A stretch of 64,000 nt of DNA. Origin: Saccharothrix espanaensis DSM 44229 (lineage in GTDB: Bacteria; Actinomycetota; Actinomycetes; Mycobacteriales; Pseudonocardiaceae). The position numbers and the translations under genes are program-made. The notes beneath the pieces are model-generated. The model had not been told where the DNA came from. It saw only the letters and a list, made by a program, of their open reading frames with translations, and searched no databases. Below, in pieces: positions 1 through 7,360 of the stretch. Location: NCBI RefSeq assembly GCF_000328705.1, contig NC_019673.1, positions 7,389,501-7,453,500 of the forward strand. Reading direction: 5' to 3'. Position 1 is the first letter of the stretch, and every line of letters begins with the position of its first letter.

Positions 1-113
1 TGCGTGGGGTGCTGCACGTACCCCGCGAGCGTGTTGTGCGCGGCGACGAAATCGGCGGCGGCGTACTCGAAGCCCGCGCCGTACGCGTCCCCGATAGCGA
101 GTTCGACCAGCAT
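1..113 (-). CDS. ADP-ribosylglycohydrolase family protein, 5' end only
   Basis: Only the first 37 codons lie in the window; the gene runs off the left edge. The reading frame from the ATG at 111-113 gives MLVELAIGDAYGAGFEYA followed by a stretch ending HNTLAGYVQHPT. ELAIGDAYGAGFEY is the N-terminal signature of DraG-like ADP-ribosylglycohydrolases, where the first GDA(L/Y)G segment contributes to the dinuclear metal site. Family members remove ADP-ribose from proteins or hydrolyse related ADP-ribosyl compounds. The substrate cannot be told from this fragment. No strong ribosome-binding site is visible before the ATG. Confidence 0.7.
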   Translation of the reverse strand, partial: MLVELAIGDAYGAGFEYAAADFVAAHNTLAGYVQHPT

Positions 114-427
114 GACCGGATGATGCCCGCCGAACGGCCCACTGTCCCGGCTTTCGACCACGCCGGGGGTTCTGCCTCGGGGTGCGCCGGATTGATTCGA
201 ATGGCCGCAGCAGAACGGCTGAACCGCCCGCCGCCATTCACACCCGACACCTTGTTGAACCCGCGCTGCCGCTGCTCAGGCCCAGGTCGCGGGCCCGCCG
301 AAAGTCGGCCTAACGTGGCGCTATAACCGGATCGGTATATCCCTTTTACCACATTTGGGTGGTACGAATTTCGTGACCAAAGACACCCTGTGCGCGAGAA
401 ATCGCGTGTCTTCGGAATCGAGGAACC
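114..427. other. Intergenic region with AT-rich promoter zone
   Basis: No convincing gene is seen here; the open frame at 9-326 on the plus strand has no recognisable protein character and lies antisense to the glycohydrolase start. The last 100 bases are markedly AT-richer than the surroundings and probably hold the promoter of the downstream protease gene. Confidence 0.5.
347..364. promoter_or_regulatory. Inverted repeat TACCAC-N6-GTGGTA
   Basis: A perfect 6-bp inverted repeat with a 6-base centre (atttgg) in the AT-rich stretch upstream of the secreted protease. Its symmetry and position suggest an operator. No regulator is identified. Confidence 0.4.
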
Positions 428-1138
428 TTGCGAATCACCAGGTTGATCCCTGCGATCGCAGCCGCTGCCCTCTCGTTGCTGACCCTCGTCCCGTCCGCGT
501 CGGCCGCGCCGGCCAACATGGACGGTGGCGTCACGCCGTACATCATCGGCGGCGGGTACGCGACGAACGCTCCCTGGGCGGCTCGACTGTTCTCCAACGG
601 CCGGCAGACCTGCTCGGCCACCATCATCGCGCCCCTGTGGATCCTGACCGCCAGGCACTGCGTGAGCGGCGGCGGGCTGTCCTTCCGGATCGGCAGCCTG
701 GACCAGACCAGCGGCGGCACGATGGCCAACGGCGTCCAGACCGTCACCCACTCCTCGGACCTCGCGCTGGTCAAGCTCGACCGCTCGGTGTCCGCGACCT
801 ACGCGCGGCTCGCCGCGTCCTCGCCGGGCGCCGGCACCTCGGTGCAGGTCTACGGCTGGGGCGCGACCTCCCGGTGCGGCTCCGAGATCAACTGCCAGTC
901 GCAGCGCCTGAAGGTCGCGAACGTGACCGTGTCCGGCTCCTGCACCGACGCCTACGGCGGCACCGCGGTGTGCGCCCGCCGGGGCGACGGCATCACCGCC
1001 GGCGGTGACTCCGGCGGCCCGATGATGTACAACGGCCAGCAGATCGGCGTGGCCTCCACGAGCGACCGGCAGACCACCACCGCGTACACCAACGTGACCC
1101 GGTACCGCTCCTGGATCCAGTCCGTCGCCGGGGTCTGA
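428..1138 (+). CDS. Secreted S1 family serine protease
   Basis: Chymotrypsin-fold endopeptidase, 236 aa, exported by Sec. The TTG start at 428 follows a GAGGA motif 5 bases upstream. Residues 1-26 form a signal peptide ending ASA, followed by a short propeptide; the mature enzyme probably begins at IIGG (residues 39-42). The catalytic triad is visible as His77 in TARHC, Asp111 in SSDLALVKL and Ser195 in GGDSGGP. Cys62/Cys78 and Cys172/Cys182 are plausible disulfides. The residue six places before the catalytic Ser is Ile rather than Asp, so trypsin-like specificity is not supported. The gene stands alone and two hairpins follow it. Confidence 0.93.
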   Translation: MRITRLIPAIAAAALSLLTLVPSASAAPANMDGGVTPYIIGGGYATNAPWAARLFSNGRQTCSATIIAPLWILTARHCVSGGGLSFRIGSLDQTSGGTMANGVQTVTHSSDLALVKLDRSVSATYARLAASSPGAGTSVQVYGWGATSRCGSEINCQSQRLKVANVTVSGSCTDAYGGTAVCARRGDGITAGGDSGGPMMYNGQQIGVASTSDRQTTTAYTNVTRYRSWIQSVAGV

Positions 1139-1159
1139 TCCCCGCACCCGGACGGCCCG

Positions 1160-1195
1160 CCCGCACGGCCTCGACGGCGAACCCGGCCGTGCGGG
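1160..1195 (+). terminator. Hairpin downstream of the protease gene
   Basis: A perfect 11-bp inverted repeat (1160-1170 with 1185-1195) 22 bases after the protease stop codon. There is no U tract, as is common in high-GC actinomycetes. Confidence 0.55.
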
Positions 1196-1217
1196 TGGGC
1201 TCCCCACCCGCACCTGA

Positions 1218-1259
1218 CGAAGGCCCACGACCCGGCGCGATCCGGGTCGTGGGCCTTCG
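1218..1259. terminator. Bidirectional terminator between convergent genes
   Basis: A perfect 18-bp inverted repeat (1218-1235 with 1242-1259) and a 6-base loop lie between the protease gene and the convergent surface-protein gene. It could serve both strands. Confidence 0.8.
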
Positions 1260-1288
1260 CGCCGGTCCAGGTCACCGGCACCTCACCG

Positions 1289-2749
1289 TCAGCTCTTGCG
1301 CCTGCGCCCCAACAGCACCAGCACCACCGTGCCACCGGCCAGCAGCAGACCGCCGACCACCACCGACCAGCCGACGTTCGCCCCCGTCTGCGCCAGGTCG
1401 TCCGAACCCGAACCGACCACGTCCGTCGTGGTCGTCGGCCCGACCGTCGTCCCCGTCCCACCCGCCACCGTCGTGGACGACGTGGTCGCCCCGATCGTCG
1501 TCGTGGTCGTCGTCGTACTGCCCGGCCCACCCGAAGTAGTGGTCGGCCCGGTAGTCGTCGTCGTGGTCGTCGGTTCCGTCGTAGTAGTGGTCGTCGTCGT
1601 CGTGGTCGTCGTGGTGGTCGGCTCCGTCGTCGTAGTCGTCGGCTCGGTGGTCGTGGTCGTAGTGGTCGGCTCCGTCGTCGTGGTCGTCGGTTCCGCAGTA
1701 GTAGTTGTCGTCTGCTGCGCGCAGCTCGGCAGGTCGCCGTTGAACGGGTACGCGTGGAACTCCTGGCCGCCACCGGTGTTCGCACCGCCGTGGGTCAGCG
1801 AGCCCGCCGAGAAGAACCGGCCGTTCAGACCCGGCACGGTCACCGTGGTCATGCTGGCCGGGTTGCCCACCAGCACGCTGCCCTGGAACTGGGCGCTGCC
1901 GTTGACGCCCGCCGCCGTGGCGTCCGGGAAGTTCCACAGCAGCCGCTCGCGCAGCGCGTTGACCGGGCCGCCGTCGGCGAGCTCCCCGGTGAAGGTGACG
2001 ATCTTGCGGTCCGCGCCGAGCATGTTGACCAGCACCGTCGCGCCGGCCGGGATGCCGGCGAACTCGATGCCCTGCGCGCCGCCGCTCGCGCTCGCGATGT
2101 CGAAGTCGACGTTGAACACCTGGAGCGCGGACGTGCCGTCGCCGGTGAGCAGCGTCTGGTAGCCCTGGTTCACGGCGGTGCCGGTGGCCGCGGCGGTCTT
2201 GTAGCACTGGCTGGCCGTCGTGAGCTGCGAGGCCAGGTTCGTGTACGGCGCGAACGCGTCCGGGTCGGCGTTGGTGTCGCCGACGACCTGGCCGGTCAAC
2301 GCGCCGGCGTGGTGCACCACGCCGCCCTCGCCGACCAGCCGCTGATCGGCCACGATGCTGACCCCGCCACCGGTGACCAGGAAGTCCGAGCCGTCCGGCG
2401 GCGGCACCCGCGACCCGACGCCGACGATGCCGATGTTGTAGATGGGCGAGCCGCCCGGCGCCTTGTTCTGGTCGAAGTCGCCGCCGACGACCACCAGGCC
2501 CTCGGCCTCGGCCGCGCCGAACCGGACCAGCATGTCGCCGCCGACGAAGACGTTGATGCCCTCGTCCCGCCCGGTGAAGCCGTCGTTGTTCACCGGCGGG
2601 TGCGTGCCGGGGCACTGCGACCCGACGCACGGACCGAGCCCGCCGGGCAGCGGGTCGGCCGAACCGATCCCTTGGAGACCGACGGCGGCGACCAAGGCCA
2701 CCGCGCCGAAGACGCCGAGAAGGTGAGCACGCGTGCGGGACATGCGCAC
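1289..2749 (-). CDS. Cell-wall anchored choice-of-anchor A domain protein with LAQTG sorting signal
   Basis: Surface protein of 486 aa. A signal peptide (about residues 1-31) is followed by a choice-of-anchor A type domain (about 50-340). Next comes a Thr-rich stalk (347-442) of (T)n-E-P blocks, likely cell-wall spanning and possibly O-glycosylated. The C-terminus has an LAQTG motif at 452-456, a membrane helix at about 460-480 and an RRRKS tail. LAxTG is the class E sortase signal typical of Actinobacteria, so covalent attachment to peptidoglycan is expected. No sortase gene is nearby. The start is GTG at 2749 or ATG at 2743, two codons further on. The protein's binding partner is unknown. 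Confidence 0.88.
   Translation of the reverse strand: MRMSRTRAHLLGVFGAVALVAAVGLQGIGSADPLPGGLGPCVGSQCPGTHPPVNNDGFTGRDEGINVFVGGDMLVRFGAAEAEGLVVVGGDFDQNKAPGGSPIYNIGIVGVGSRVPPPDGSDFLVTGGGVSIVADQRLVGEGGVVHHAGALTGQVVGDTNADPDAFAPYTNLASQLTTASQCYKTAAATGTAVNQGYQTLLTGDGTSALQVFNVDFDIASASGGAQGIEFAGIPAGATVLVNMLGADRKIVTFTGELADGGPVNALRERLLWNFPDATAAGVNGSAQFQGSVLVGNPASMTTVTVPGLNGRFFSAGSLTHGGANTGGGQEFHAYPFNGDLPSCAQQTTTTTAEPTTTTTEPTTTTTTTEPTTTTTEPTTTTTTTTTTTTTTEPTTTTTTTGPTTTSGGPGSTTTTTTTIGATTSSTTVAGGTGTTVGPTTTTDVVGSGSDDLAQTGANVGWSVVVGGLLLAGGTVVLVLLGRRRKS
1424..1711. repeat. Low-complexity Thr-codon repeat inside the surface-protein gene
   Basis: These 288 bases encode the Thr/Glu-Pro stalk. On the plus strand they read as runs of gtc/gtg/gta triplets. 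Such a tract could change length in frame by slippage or recombination. Confidence 0.8.
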
Positions 2750-2869
2750 GATGCTCTGGGCGCGTCCGCCGGATCGCGCGACAAGACACCCCGGGCTAAC
2801 CCACAGGGGTAACGAGAACCGCTCGACCGGGTGAAGCGCGATTCACCAAGCGCTCGCTGTCCGCGCAGT

Positions 2870-3919
2870 TCAGGAGCCGTCCGGCGGCGGGCCGAACTCC
2901 GCCCGGACGCCCAGCAGCCGGACCGCCCGGGTCAGCTCGAACTTGGCCAGCGCGGCCAGCGCACCCCGCTCGATCGCCTCGACGTCGTCGGTCGGCACCG
3001 GCAGCGTCACGCTCCGGGTGGCGGTGAAGAACGGGACGAACCGGACCTTCACCGCCACCCGCAGCGCGGGCCGCCCCTCCGCCCGCACGTCCAGCGCCAC
3101 CCGCCGCGCGATCACCAGCACCTGCTCCCGGACGTCCGCCGGGTCCGCCAGGTCCTGCTGGAACGTGGTCTCCCGGGACCGGGACCGCGCCACCCACGGC
3201 GTCGCGCTCACCTCCGTCTCGCCCGCACCCAGCCCCAGCCGGCGCAGGTGGGGCCCGATGGCCGGGCCGAACCGGAGGGCCAGCGCGTCCGGGTCGGCCC
3301 GGCCCAGGTCGGCGACCGTGCGCACGCCCAGTTCGGCGAGCTTGGCCGAGGTCCGACCGCCGATCCCCCACAGCGCCGCCACCGGCCGGTCGGCCATCAC
3401 CTCGACCCAGTTGTGCTTGGTCAGCCGGTAGATCCCGGCGGGTTTGGCGAAGCCGGTGGCGAGCTTGGCGCGCAGCTTGTTGTCCCCGATGCCGACCGAG
3501 CAGGACAGGCCGGTCTCCTCCTCGACACGGTCCCGGACCAGCGCGGCCAGCGCCTCCGGGTCGTCGGTGCGCGCGCCCAGGAACGCCTCGTCCCAGCCGA
3601 TCACCTCGACCACCACCGGCAGTTCCCGCAGCACGTCCATGACCCGCGCGGACACCGCCTCGTACGCGGGGCCGTCGGACGGCAGGAACACCGCGTCCGG
3701 GCACTTCTTCACCGCCACCTTGAGCGGCATCCCCGAGTGCACGCCGAACGCGCGGGCCTCGTAGGACGCGGTCGCCACCACCGCGCGCTCGGTCGGGTCG
3801 CCGTTCCCGCCGACGACCACCGGTCTGCCCCGCAGCTCGGGCCGGCGCGCGACCTCGACCGCCGCGATGAACTGGTCGAGGTCCACGTGCAGCACCCAGT
3901 CCTGTTCGGACACGTCCAC
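2870..3919 (-). CDS. dinB: Y-family DNA polymerase IV, DinB2 type
   Basis: Translesion polymerase of 349 aa. The palm metal ligands are Asp13 (in HVDLDQF) and Asp110-Glu111 (in GWDEAF), and the GIGDNKLRAKLA fingers/thumb segment and the helix-hairpin-helix region are present. The sequence around WVLHVDLDQF and GGNGDPTER resembles mycobacterial DinB2/DinP rather than E. coli DinB. The usual steric-gate Phe (residue 13 in E. coli DinB) aligns with Ile18. There is no C-terminal beta-clamp motif that I can recognise. GTG starts are possible at 3919 and 3913. The second lies 7 bases after a CATACT sequence, which would fit a leaderless mRNA. The gene is divergent from the AraC gene. Confidence 0.92.
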   Translation of the reverse strand: MDVSEQDWVLHVDLDQFIAAVEVARRPELRGRPVVVGGNGDPTERAVVATASYEARAFGVHSGMPLKVAVKKCPDAVFLPSDGPAYEAVSARVMDVLRELPVVVEVIGWDEAFLGARTDDPEALAALVRDRVEEETGLSCSVGIGDNKLRAKLATGFAKPAGIYRLTKHNWVEVMADRPVAALWGIGGRTSAKLAELGVRTVADLGRADPDALALRFGPAIGPHLRRLGLGAGETEVSATPWVARSRSRETTFQQDLADPADVREQVLVIARRVALDVRAEGRPALRVAVKVRFVPFFTATRSVTLPVPTDDVEAIERGALAALAKFELTRAVRLLGVRAEFGPPPDGS

Positions 3920-3945
3920 CAGTATGTGCGTGAAATGCTGTTCGC

Positions 3946-4353
3946 GTGACCCCGGAGGAACTCGCCCACCTGCGGCGGGCCCGCGACCTGATGGACCGCG
4001 AGTACGCCCGCCCGCTGGACGTGCCCGCGATGGCGCGCACCGCGCTGATGTCCGTGTCGCACTTCGCCCGCCAGTTCAAGATCGCGTACGGCGAGACCCC
4101 CTACAACTACCTGATGACCCGCCGCATCGAACGGGCCAAGGCGCTGCTGCGGCGCGGCGACCTGAGCGTCACCGAGGTCTGCGTCGAGGTCGGCTGCACG
4201 TCGCTCGGCTCGTTCAGCACCCGCTTCACCGAGCTGGTCGGCGAGTCGCCGAGCGCCTACCGGGCCCGGGACCACTCGGCCACCGCCGGGGTGCCCGGGT
4301 GCTGGGCGAAATCCGCGTCCAGACCGAGCAGAGTTCGAGAAGCGCGACGCTGA
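3946..4353 (+). CDS. Small AraC family transcription regulator
   Basis: This 135-residue protein is essentially only the AraC/XylS DNA-binding domain (about residues 5-105), with both HTH motifs; GETPYNYLMTRRIERAKALL is the linker/second recognition region. It lacks an effector-binding domain. Starting at GTG 3946, it sits 23 bases upstream of a VOC-domain gene. Short AraC proteins are very often paired with glyoxalase-like genes in actinomycetes. It probably controls the next gene, which is inference. Confidence 0.88.
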   Translation: MTPEELAHLRRARDLMDREYARPLDVPAMARTALMSVSHFARQFKIAYGETPYNYLMTRRIERAKALLRRGDLSVTEVCVEVGCTSLGSFSTRFTELVGESPSAYRARDHSATAGVPGCWAKSASRPSRVREARR

Positions 4354-4376
4354 CCAGCGGGGATAGGTTTCCCGCC

Positions 4377-4784
4377 ATGAGCATCAAGTTCTCCCACACC
4401 TTCATCCACGTGCACGACCAGGACGAGGCGCTGGCCTTCTACCGCGACGTCCTCGGCCTGGAGGTGCGCACCGACACGCCGTTCGACTCGTGGCGCTGGC
4501 TCAGCGTCGGCCCGCCCACCCAGCCCGACGTCCAACTGGTGCTGTGCGCGCCGGAGATGGGCCGTTCCCCGCAGGACGCCGAGGTCGTCCGGACCCTGAT
4601 GGCCAAGGGCGCGCTGGACAGCGCGATCTTCCAGGTCGACGACCTCGACGCGACGTTCGAGCGGATCCGCGCGACCGGCGCGGAGGTCGTCCAGGAGCCG
4701 ATCGACCAGTTCTACGGCGTGCGCGACTGCGCGTTCCGCGACCCGTCCGGCAACCAGCTCCGGTTCTCCGCCAAGCGCGCGTGA
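4377..4784 (+). CDS. VOC (glyoxalase/bleomycin resistance) family protein
   Basis: 135-residue protein with two betaalphabetabetabeta VOC repeats. The N-terminal half has the pattern FSHTFIHVHDQDEALAFYRD, and the C-terminal half ends in DPSGNQLRFS. Members bind a metal and act as dioxygenases, isomerases or drug-sequestering proteins; the substrate cannot be assigned here. It begins at ATG 4377, 23 bases after the AraC gene, so the two are probably one transcription unit. Confidence 0.85.
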   Translation: MSIKFSHTFIHVHDQDEALAFYRDVLGLEVRTDTPFDSWRWLSVGPPTQPDVQLVLCAPEMGRSPQDAEVVRTLMAKGALDSAIFQVDDLDATFERIRATGAEVVQEPIDQFYGVRDCAFRDPSGNQLRFSAKRA

Positions 4785-4820
4785 TGCGTGCGGGCTGCCT
4801 TCCGTGACACGATCGAACCC

Positions 4821-5294
4821 GTGGAAGGCAGCCCCCGCGACCGCGACGACACCGGCCGAGCCCGCAACGCCCGTCCCCGCGACGGCCTGGGCCGCCCCCT
4901 CCCGTACGGCGCGCCGGGCGTCGAACGCCAACCCGAGGGCGTGCCCCGCCCGCCGGACGAGGCCCTGGCCGAAGCGCAACGCCTGCTGGACGACGGCAAA
5001 CCGTTCCACGCCCACGAAGTCCTCGAAGACGCGTGGAAGACCGCTCCCGAACCGGAACGCGAACTCTGGCGGGGCCTGGCCCAACTGGCCGTCGGCCTGA
5101 CCCACCTGGCCCGCGGCAACGCCAAGGGCGCCCACACCCTCCTCGACCGCGGCGCCCACAACATCGAACCGTTCCGCGACAACCCACCCCACGGCATCGA
5201 CGTCGCCGGCCTGATCACCTGGGCGGGAACCACCACCCCCACCCCACCCCGCCTGGTAGCCACCCCCTCCACCCCTGGCCCTCACCACCCCTGA
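4821..5294 (+). CDS. DUF309 domain protein
   Basis: About 157 residues from the GTG at 4821; an earlier in-frame ATG at 4788 would add 11 residues. The core FHAHEVLEDAWK followed by ERELWRGLAQLAVGLTHL is the DUF309 signature, a small all-helical domain of unknown function found across bacteria. The C-terminus is Pro/Thr-rich and probably disordered. The gene starts 36 bases after the VOC gene on the same strand. Confidence 0.8.
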   Translation: MEGSPRDRDDTGRARNARPRDGLGRPLPYGAPGVERQPEGVPRPPDEALAEAQRLLDDGKPFHAHEVLEDAWKTAPEPERELWRGLAQLAVGLTHLARGNAKGAHTLLDRGAHNIEPFRDNPPHGIDVAGLITWAGTTTPTPPRLVATPSTPGPHHP

Positions 5295-5457
5295 TCCCCT
5301 CCGCTCCCGCGCCCCTCACCTCTCCACCGCCCCCGCGCCGCTCCCACCTCGCGCCGCTCCCACTCCGCGCTGATCGCCCCTCGCGCCCGTCAGCACGCCC
5401 ACGGGCAGGCCCACCCACCCCCGTCTGGAATGGTCCGCGAAGTTGGGCCGAATGCCT

Positions 5458-5483
5458 GCTTGGGGCTCCCCACCACGGGGTAT
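5458..5483 (+). promoter_or_regulatory. Possible SigB/SigF-type stress promoter
   Basis: GCTT (5458-5461) is separated by 16 bases from GGGTAT (5478-5483). This matches the GNTT-N14-16-GGGTAY pattern of group 3 general-stress sigma factors in actinobacteria. It lies 32 bases before the small membrane-protein gene. Confidence 0.45.
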
Positions 5484-5515
5484 CGACAGGACACCTGATT
5501 CCCTAGGAGGCTCCT

Positions 5516-5698
5516 GTGTTCGCGATCATCGCCGCGGTCATCTTCGGGCTCGCACTCCTGCTGGACCTCGCCAACGTCTCGCTCGGCTCCGTGATCGACG
5601 GCGGAACCCTGCTCGTGGCCGGTCTGCTGTGCGTGGCGCTGCACCTGGCGGGAGTCGGCACGGGCGCACGCTCGCTCTCGTTCCGCCGCCGCCGGTAA
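5516..5698 (+). CDS. Small hydrophobic membrane protein
   Basis: A 60-residue protein with two predicted membrane helices (about residues 2-22 and 28-48) and a basic tail ending FRRRR. A canonical AGGAGG sits 5 to 11 bases before the GTG start, the strongest ribosome-binding site in this part of the window. That supports translation despite the short length. A possible stress-sigma promoter precedes it and a strong terminator follows. The function is unknown; similar small two-helix proteins are common in actinomycetes. Confidence 0.72.
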   Translation: MFAIIAAVIFGLALLLDLANVSLGSVIDGGTLLVAGLLCVALHLAGVGTGARSLSFRRRR

Positions 5699-5756
5699 AC
5701 CCCCACCCCCACCCCCCGAACCTCTCCCACCCCCGAACCTCCCCCTCCTCCCACTC

Positions 5757-5821
5757 CTCCACTTCGGACGCTCATCCCCCGGCGTCCGAAGTGGAGCAGG
5801 GGAGGAGGGGGAGTCCTTTTT
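5757..5821 (+). terminator. Strong intrinsic terminator
   Basis: A perfect 15-bp inverted repeat (5757-5771 with 5782-5796) is followed by a purine-rich stretch and a T5 run at about 5817-5821. It terminates the small membrane-protein transcript. Confidence 0.85.
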
Positions 5822-5862
5822 GACCAAGCGATTCGCCCCACCAGCCATTAACCTGCGCGCTC

Positions 5863-6495
5863 ATGAACGCGCGTCGGCTGTGGTTCGCCTTCACCGCACT
5901 GGTCGTGCTGGTCGGCTTGGTCGTGCAGGTCGTGGTGACCTCGCAGAACACCGCCGGCCGCTTCCCCGACCTCGGCCCGCGCCTGGTCAACCTCTTCTGC
6001 TTCTTCACGATCCAGTCGAACGTCCTGGTCCTGCTCACGCACGCCCTCCTCGCCGCCGACCCGGACCGCCCGTCCACCCTCTTCCGCACCCTCCGCCTAG
6101 ACGGCCTGCTCGGCATCGCGGTGACCGGAGTGGTGTTCCACACCGTGCTCAAGGGCCTCGCCGACCTCGGCGGCGGTGCGGCGTTCGCGGACTTCCTGCT
6201 GCACACCGCGTCCCCGGTGCTCTGCGTGGTGGGCTGGCTGGCGTTCGGACCGCGCGGGGCGATCACCGCGCGGGTCATCGGCTGGTCGGTCGTGTACCCG
6301 TTGGCGTGGCTGGCTTTCACCCTCGTCCGCGGCGCGATCATCGACTACTACCCGTACCCGTTCGTCGACGTCACCGAACTCGGCTACGGCCGCGTGGCCG
6401 TCAACTGCCTGGTGATCTCCGCGCTCTTCCTGGCCCTCGCGTACGGCGCCCTGCACCTCGACCGCCTGCTGACCCGCAACCGACAACCAGCCTGA
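5863..6495 (+). CDS. Pr6Pr family integral membrane protein
   Basis: A 210-residue polytopic protein with about six membrane helices. The segment NLFCFFTIQSNVLVLLTHAL and the later HTASPVLCVVGWLAFGP match bacterial Pr6Pr (FAR-17a/AIG1-like) proteins. Eukaryotic relatives hydrolyse fatty-acid esters of hydroxy fatty acids. The bacterial role is not established. TAACCT lies 8 bases before the ATG, so the mRNA may be leaderless. Confidence 0.8.
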   Translation: MNARRLWFAFTALVVLVGLVVQVVVTSQNTAGRFPDLGPRLVNLFCFFTIQSNVLVLLTHALLAADPDRPSTLFRTLRLDGLLGIAVTGVVFHTVLKGLADLGGGAAFADFLLHTASPVLCVVGWLAFGPRGAITARVIGWSVVYPLAWLAFTLVRGAIIDYYPYPFVDVTELGYGRVAVNCLVISALFLALAYGALHLDRLLTRNRQPA

Positions 6496-6595
6496 CCAGC
6501 CCGCCACCCGTCCCCCAACCCCCACCAACCGTCCCCAGCCCCCATCACTGTCCGAATCGTCCCTACGGCTCCCACCCGCCGGATATGCTCCGCCG

Positions 6596-7357
6596 GTGAT
6601 CAGGGTGCTGCGCGACTTCTCGACCGGTGTCGGCTTGTTGGCCAAGGGGTTCGGGCTGGTGTTCCGGTCGCCCAAGCTGCTGCTGATCGGCGCGATCCCC
6701 GCGCTGCTCACCACCGTGCTGCTGACCGGCGGCCTGGTGGCGCTCGGCGTGTGGATCAACGACATCGCCGCGTGGGCCACACCGTTCGCCGACAACTGGA
6801 ACGACGCCCTGCGCAGCGCGACCAGGTTCGCCGCCGGGGTGTCGATCATCGGCGCGTTCCTGGCGATCGGCCTGCTGCTGTTCTCCGCCATCACGCTGAT
6901 CATCGGCGGCCCGTTCTACGAGCACATCGCCGAGACGATCGAGGACGAGGAGCTCGGCGGCGTGCCCGAGGCGCAGCGGGTGAGCTGGGCGCGCGCGGCG
7001 GGCGTCGGCATCCGGGACGCGGTCCTGCTGGTCGGTCTGGCGGTGCTGTGCGCGATCCCGCTGTTCCTGGCCGGGTTCATCCCGGTCGTCGGGCAGACCG
7101 TCGTGCCGGTGGTCGCGGTCTGCGTGAACGCCACCCTGCTCGGCATCGAGCTGACCGGCATCCCGTTCACCCGGCGCGGGCTCAAGCTCTCCGTGCGCCG
7201 CCGCGTGCTGCGCCAACGCCGCGCCGTCACGCTCGGCTTCGCCGTGCCGACCTACCTGCTGTGCCTCGTCCCGCTGGCCGCGCTGGTGGTGTTCCCGGCG
7301 GCGATGGCAGGCGGCACGGTCCTCGCGCACCGCCTGCTCAACAACCAGATCAAGTAG
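6596..7357 (+). CDS. EI24 / CysZ-like membrane protein
   Basis: A 253-residue membrane protein with four to six hydrophobic segments. The N-terminus FSTGVGLLAKGFGLVFRSPK is typical of the EI24 domain family, which includes CysZ sulfate permease-like proteins. Actinobacterial members are widespread single genes whose transported substrate is unknown. The GTG start at 6596 follows TATGCT (6584-6589) by 6 bases, with no Shine-Dalgarno, consistent with a leaderless message. It is convergent with the beta-propeller gene, with only 3 bases between the stop codons. Confidence 0.85.
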   Translation: MIRVLRDFSTGVGLLAKGFGLVFRSPKLLLIGAIPALLTTVLLTGGLVALGVWINDIAAWATPFADNWNDALRSATRFAAGVSIIGAFLAIGLLLFSAITLIIGGPFYEHIAETIEDEELGGVPEAQRVSWARAAGVGIRDAVLLVGLAVLCAIPLFLAGFIPVVGQTVVPVVAVCVNATLLGIELTGIPFTRRGLKLSVRRRVLRQRRAVTLGFAVPTYLLCLVPLAALVVFPAAMAGGTVLAHRLLNNQIK

Positions 7358-7360
7358 TTC

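Noticed and set aside
9-326. 105-codon plus-strand frame at the left edge
   Set aside because: Overlaps the glycohydrolase start in antisense, has no ribosome site and no family resemblance.
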